This document shows, in pieces, positions 59,501 through 64,000 of a stretch of 64,000 bases of DNA. The number at the start of each line of letters is the position of its first letter. The stretch's first letter is position 1. The DNA is taken from NCBI GenBank assembly GCA_018806985.1, contig JADANN010000397.1:186001-250000 (forward strand), written 5' to 3'. Origin of the DNA: Angiostrongylus vasorum. Lineage: Eukaryota > Nematoda > Chromadorea > Rhabditida > Metastrongylidae. A model generated the notes under the pieces. The model ran no database searches, was not told the origin of the DNA, and saw nothing but the letters and a program-made list of their open reading frames with translations. Made by a program: the position numbers and the translations under genes.

Positions 59501-61065
59501 AAATTTCTAGCATCATTGCGGCTAACGAAACTGTTGGAGGTTCAGAAAGGTGTCCAAGAAGCGTAGACGTAGAAAATTCTAGACCAGAGTGTCCCACATA
59601 TAACAGATCCTGAACAGCCACTTAACATGAGCTTTGTAGAAAGGCTTACGAAAGCATAGAATGAAATGGAATGGACTCAACTCAAGAAAACAACTCCAAA
59701 GAAAGATCGAAACAGAATTAGGAGTGGTAAAGATTCACTCGAGATTTTTTTTATCGCACAATGGCTGTAGTAGACCCCGAAGTCACCTCACGAGGAAAAA
59801 CATTTTGTGTTCTTCTATCTGAAACTGGAATTGTGTTCAAAAGGTGAACAGAAGCACAACGTGGCAAGCAGACCAGACGGCCGGCTATCTTGAAGATGAA
59901 AGCCAATCAAACAAACCTTTCACAACCTATATGGAACGTTATTTAAATAATAAAGAAATGACAACCATTAGCAGATCCCATTCATGACTTACTGGAACCG
60001 ATAAATGTGACCAAAAATACGCTCTAATTTTCTGTCGGTCATGTTTTATAAGTTGTTCTATGAAGAATAGTCTGATGTTCAAATCTAAGTGTTTTGATGA
60101 AACGCTCCCAGTTGAGAAAGGGAGGCTTCACCAGAGATCTCCTCTTTGCTCTTGTTGTATGTATTACATGCGAATCACACCATTGGTCATAAAAGTCTTA
60201 TTTAAGTGCCATTTATCATGACCGTTCTCAAAGAAGAAGGATCGTTCGACAACGTCGAAACCTTTGCTGTTTTAATAGCCCTCACTGAAAAGGAGTCAGA
60301 TCCTCCTACGTGAGAACTTCAGTTCGTTGCTGGCGTAACTGTACCACAACACCCTCAACTCATACCATCTTTGCAGTAAAAGTGATTCGAGAAAGCGACA
60401 ACAACTCGTGAAGGCTGCAGTACTGCGATGGATAAGGAAGTTGTTCGACATGAACGAAAAGGGCACACATTGATGGAGAAATCGATTCAGTTCGTGGTTT
60501 TGTAAAGAAAACCATATAATTTTTACAATACCATGATGACGACACTCAGAGAGCGGAGAGTGGGAAACGACAATACTGCGTATAAATCGGAATAAAGCAC
60601 AGTTTAGAAGTAACCGATTCGAAAATTTAGAACAAAAGTAGATGGATGGTTGTCATTTCAAAGGCAGCCAATGTATTATCGTCTTATATACAAGAAGAGT
60701 CAATGGAAGATCAACAACAAAAAACGGTACAGTGCATCCTAAACTATTATAAACAGATGGGCATCTACTATCTTTGTAGCTTTTAGAGGAAAAGAGTATC
60801 ATGTGTTTTCTAAACAGCACATTCATCCAAATGATATTGGGAATCACCATTTTGTTGGAGAGAATCGTTGTAGGGGCAGAATATTAGTGATTTCACCATA
60901 TTTATGCATTAAAAAAGCTTGGGCCAAGGAATGAGAAACTTTCGTTCAGAAGCTTTTTCATCGAGCATCGTGCAGTTCCACTCTCATGCAAATCACATGG
61001 AAATGTGAAATCCAGGAAATCATTCAGCTTTTCTATAGGCATTCATGCAGTCGCAAGCCAATACC
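59501..61065. other. No gene recognised
   Basis: Unique AT-rich sequence without convincing exons or repeats. Confidence 0.4.
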
Positions 61066-61069
61066 ATAG

Positions 61070-62180
61070 GAAATCTTTTCTGTCACCTGTATCACCTGTA
61101 GCCCCGTTGACCGTCGAGTGACTCGAGCGGGCGCCAGTAAATCTTCCAATTTTCCCTGTCGTGTGCAAGAGTAGCCCACTGGGTTCTGCTCGCTCTAGGG
61201 ACTCGTCGAGTGTCATATCTTTCTTCAAGGCTCCTTGTGAAGAACTCTGACCATCGGCTCGGTGGTCTTCCTGCAGTACGTTTGACATGCCGAGGAATCC
61301 AGTCACTAACGGCTCTTGTCCATCGATTGTCATTCATACGCATTACGTGTCCGACCCACCTTATCTTCGATTGTTTGGTGTAGAGAACGGCATCTTTGAT
61401 TTTTGATCGCCGACGCAGATCGGAGCTTCGGATCCCTTCCCTTACTTGTGTGGAACAGGATACTCCTAGCATCGCCCTTTCGACTGCGCGTTCGACAACG
61501 CTAAGTGACCTTTCATCCTGTTTACGTAACGACCAAGTTTCTGACGCATACGTTAGGGCAGGAAGTACCGTTGAGTCGAAAAGGTGGGCACGGAGTCGAG
61601 TGTCCCTTGTTCTCTTCACTACATCCTCGATGCTCTTGAAAGCACCCCAAGCCGCTCGTTTCCTTCTGCTCAGCTCTGGAGCTAGGTCGTTCATCATATT
61701 GATTTCCCGACCTAGATAGATATAACTGGAGCATTCGGAGATATTCGTTCCGTTGAGCACGAAAGGGGCATGCGAAACCAATCCGTTCTTCACGAACATC
61801 GTTTTTGTGAGATTTAGTTGAAGACCAATGTTTCCACAGGCTTTATCAAAGTCGGTAAGCATACCTTCCTCTTGGCTAGTGTTTGGTTTTATAAGGACGA
61901 TGTCATCAGCAAAGCGAAGATGGTGTAACTGCCGACCATCGATTTCCACTCCCATATTATCCCATTCCAATGTTCGGATGACGTTCTGGAGGGTGGCGGT
62001 AAATAATTTTGGCGAGATGGCATCGCCTTGCCTTACTTCTCTTTTGACGTCAATGATAATATCGTCGTAGAATGGTGATACCTTGGTTGTGAAATTTTTG
62101 TACAGCTCACGAAGAATCTTTATGTACTGAGTAGGGACTCCTTGACTATCCAGGGCTTCCAAGACTGCTTCTATCTCCTT
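61070..62180 (-). mobile_element. RTE-type LINE (RTE-b), 5'-truncated, open 356-codon frame
   Basis: Minus-strand frame 61092-62162 begins inside the RT domain. It includes motif B (REVRQGDAISPKLFTATLQN), the active-site box LRFADDIVLI, the thumb-side LNLTKTMFVKNGLV, then TYASETWSLRKQDERSLSV, KIRWVGHVMRMND and GRPPSRWSEFF, ending near LESLDGQRGYR. RT motif A and the whole endonuclease are missing, as expected for a 5'-truncated LINE insertion. The 3' end is CAGGTGATACAGGTGACAG, a short tandem tail typical of RTE elements. Lack of stops suggests a younger insertion than the 31.8 kb copy. It cannot be active itself. Confidence 0.9.
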
Positions 62181-62739
62181 GTATCTGCAAATGGGTCAAG
62201 TTCTAGAGATGTCTTGATCTTCGATCAAACCACTTCGAAAGCGTCCTTGAGCACTTTCCGGTTATGTTTTTGCTTAGTGTTTTCACTTTTCGTTAACCGA
62301 TTTTGAGCGTTTCATGATTATCCTGAAATACAACGGATGTTAACCTGTCCCTACCGATGAGAAGTCTGAAGGTGTGACAAATTGATGTGAGGAAAAACAG
62401 AAGAAAAAATAGAGGGATTGCAAGAATTGAAGATGTTTTTTGTGACATATGCATAGCTCTATATCGAAAGAGAAGCTGTGGTAATCCACACTAGTGGGTA
62501 GAAGCTTGAGTAAACAAAACAAAAATGAAGAATGAGGACATCGATGTTTTTAGAGCAGATGGAAACGGCGCATATTCAAAGACCGAGTGAGATAACAGAA
62601 AGCATGCTATTAAAGACCTGGCTAAATAATAGAAAATAGGCTATTCCAGCTTCCTTTTTTTCCTGCGTAGCGCCTGACTCGTATTTTTGGTGACGGATTA
62701 GATGGTACAACAATCAATGAGAGGCCTATAAAAAGTATA
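62181..62739. other. No gene recognised
   Basis: Begins where homology to RTE-b stops; nothing further identified. Confidence 0.4.
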
Positions 62740-62972
62740 AAGCGTTCGACGTTGATCAATTCCTAAGAGGTGCGCCATGTGTTCGGCTACATCAAGCATC
62801 GCAGAGATGATTGAATTTGTCCTACCAATATATCAAGTTAGTGTTTTTATAGTCACAGACATGCCTTATATCAGCTTACTGACCGTGGTGGAATGTGGGC
62901 ATGGTGAACGCTAGATCGAACCAGTAACCGACCGTGTGTGTATTTCAGGCTCACGTAACTACATGCACCTTA
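62740..62972 (-). mobile_element. SINE-A copy, degraded
   Basis: GTTGATCAATTCCTAAGAGG, GCGCCATGTGTTCGGC, GATGATTGAATTTGTCC, GCTCACGTAACTACATGC; the centre is rearranged. Confidence 0.5.
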
Positions 62973-63491
62973 ATGAGAGGATTACAAAGGATGGCAAATA
63001 AGTGTAGCTTTTAGAAATACCGTTCATGAGATCGATGATGACCTCTATAATACCAACAGAATGAGAAATACCACTTCGAGATTCCCACACGAAATCTATA
63101 CATATCCTTTTACTAAGGCAACTCAAATGTGGATGAGCAAGCAAATGAGGGTAGAGTCTGGTGATGATGAAGGCTTTCGAAAAGAAGACCTTCTATGATA
63201 CCGAATTTGGGTTACTGCAAAGCATCAGATTTGACTGGGCGAATTGCATCTCTTGTAGTTGATTTTTATTTCCAAAAATTTTGGGAAATCATTTATCCAT
63301 CAGCGATCCTGGCATTTCCATGAACATGTGGGCCAAACGTAATTGCTAAGTACGGATGAACGCATTGCTGTGAGCTATTACTGGCTTGCTCGTTCTCTCC
63401 AGTTTTTCTTTCCACTTGCAGCGCTAGTTTTAGAAATAAAAGAACTAAGAAATAAATAATCTAATCAAACACAATTCCTGCATTTCCTTTA

Positions 63492-63869
63492 GCTAGTGTT
63501 GATCCTCTTCGAGCACCTAGCAGAATTTCAAGGCTAGCGAGTTGCGAGTTGAAGGTGTTAGGGCTTTTCACTTCATCTCTTTTTTTTGATCGATGTCTTT
63601 TAGCTTCCAAATTGCTAAATCCTTCAAATTCTCAGATGAATAGGCCACCTATAAACGTGTTCACTATGGTAAAAAGGTCAAAACTGGAATTGCCTTTTCC
63701 ACCAATGGGCTATACTTTTACATGGATAGCCTTCTCTCGTGCTCAAATTTCAACTTCTTCATTTCATGTGTTTCTTTTCCAGCGTGTACTGACAAAATGC
63801 GTCTCTATCACTAAATCGGTTAAAGAACTGGTCAGTGCGGACTCTTCTGAAATCCTGATTTTCACTTAA
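63492..63869 (+). CDS. Possible exons of an unidentified gene at the window edge
   Basis: Exon-like segments on the plus strand: 63492-63558 after TTTCCTTTAG, 63613-63680 after GATGTCTTTTAG (SKLLNPSNSQMNRPPINVFT, donor GTAAAA), and 63782-63869 after CTTTTCCAG (RVLTKCVSITKSVKELVSAD, then a TAA). The last two join in phase; the first does not join cleanly. No family recognised. Confidence 0.3.
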   Translation, partial: ASVDPLRAPSRISRLASCELKVLGLFTSSLFFDRCLLASKLLNPSNSQMNRPPINVFTMVKRSKLELPFPPMGYTFTWIAFSRAQISTSSFHVFLFQRVLTKCVSITKSVKELVSADSSEILIFT

Positions 63870-64000
63870 TCTCGGCTTCAGTAAATAATACCCTTCTCGC
63901 TTGCTTCGGTCTGTGCCTTTAGACTTTCTCTCTATTGCAGGACACCATTGTAAACCTACTTCAATTCCACCTCGGTATAAGTGATCCATGTGCCTTATTT

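Overview
This is a eukaryotic window, almost certainly from a clade V (strongylid, hookworm-like) nematode. The main evidence is a SURF4 gene whose spliced product, compared from memory, is very close to C. elegans SFT-4. Supporting evidence: small exons with TTTCAG-type acceptors, trans-splice-like acceptors just upstream of start codons, and a dense load of RTE LINEs, Penelope-like elements (PLEs), a mariner and tRNA-derived SINEs. There is no operon, CRISPR array or prokaryotic signal. Almost all long unspliced reading frames are transposon pieces or shadows; the host genes are split into short exons that I joined by reading splice sites and phase.

Layout. 0-22 kb is a transposon graveyard: PLE copies at 0.6-1.0, 4.2-7.4, 13.9-14.6 and 16.4-18.8 kb (the second split by an RTE fragment), a dead mariner with both terminal repeats and TA flanks (7779-8941), a decayed RTE (9.0-12.0 kb), and SINEs. 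22.0-25.7 kb (+) is a complete seven-exon SURF4 gene. 26.3-30.2 kb (-) is a seven-exon galactokinase gene, convergent with SURF4. About 250 bp upstream of its start codon a plus-strand start codon opens a possible divergent gene. 31.8-34.6 kb is a second RTE. 35.0-39.3 kb (+) is an unrecognised gene built from tandemly duplicated exons. 41.9-50.3 kb (-) is a GPCPD1-type gene (starch-binding CBM20 domain followed by a glycerophosphodiesterase domain); its 5' end lies upstream and is unresolved. 51-64 kb is gene-poor, with more SINEs, a PLE end, a 5'-truncated RTE with an open 356-codon frame (61.1-62.2 kb), and a possible partial gene at the right edge.

The three recognised host genes are unrelated housekeeping functions: ER cargo export, galactose/galactosamine phosphorylation, and glycerophosphocholine breakdown. 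I see no new multi-gene system. The most interesting material is (i) a hammerhead-ribozyme-like core repeated at the 3' ends of five PLE copies, (ii) the gene with repeated exon duplication, (iii) a SINE family that lies as facing inverted pairs at four loci, and (iv) a short element that shares its 3' end with a resident RTE. Two conserved exons (one in galactokinase, one in GPCPD1) each carry what looks like one extra base. These could be assembly errors or real damage, so both gene models need transcript support.
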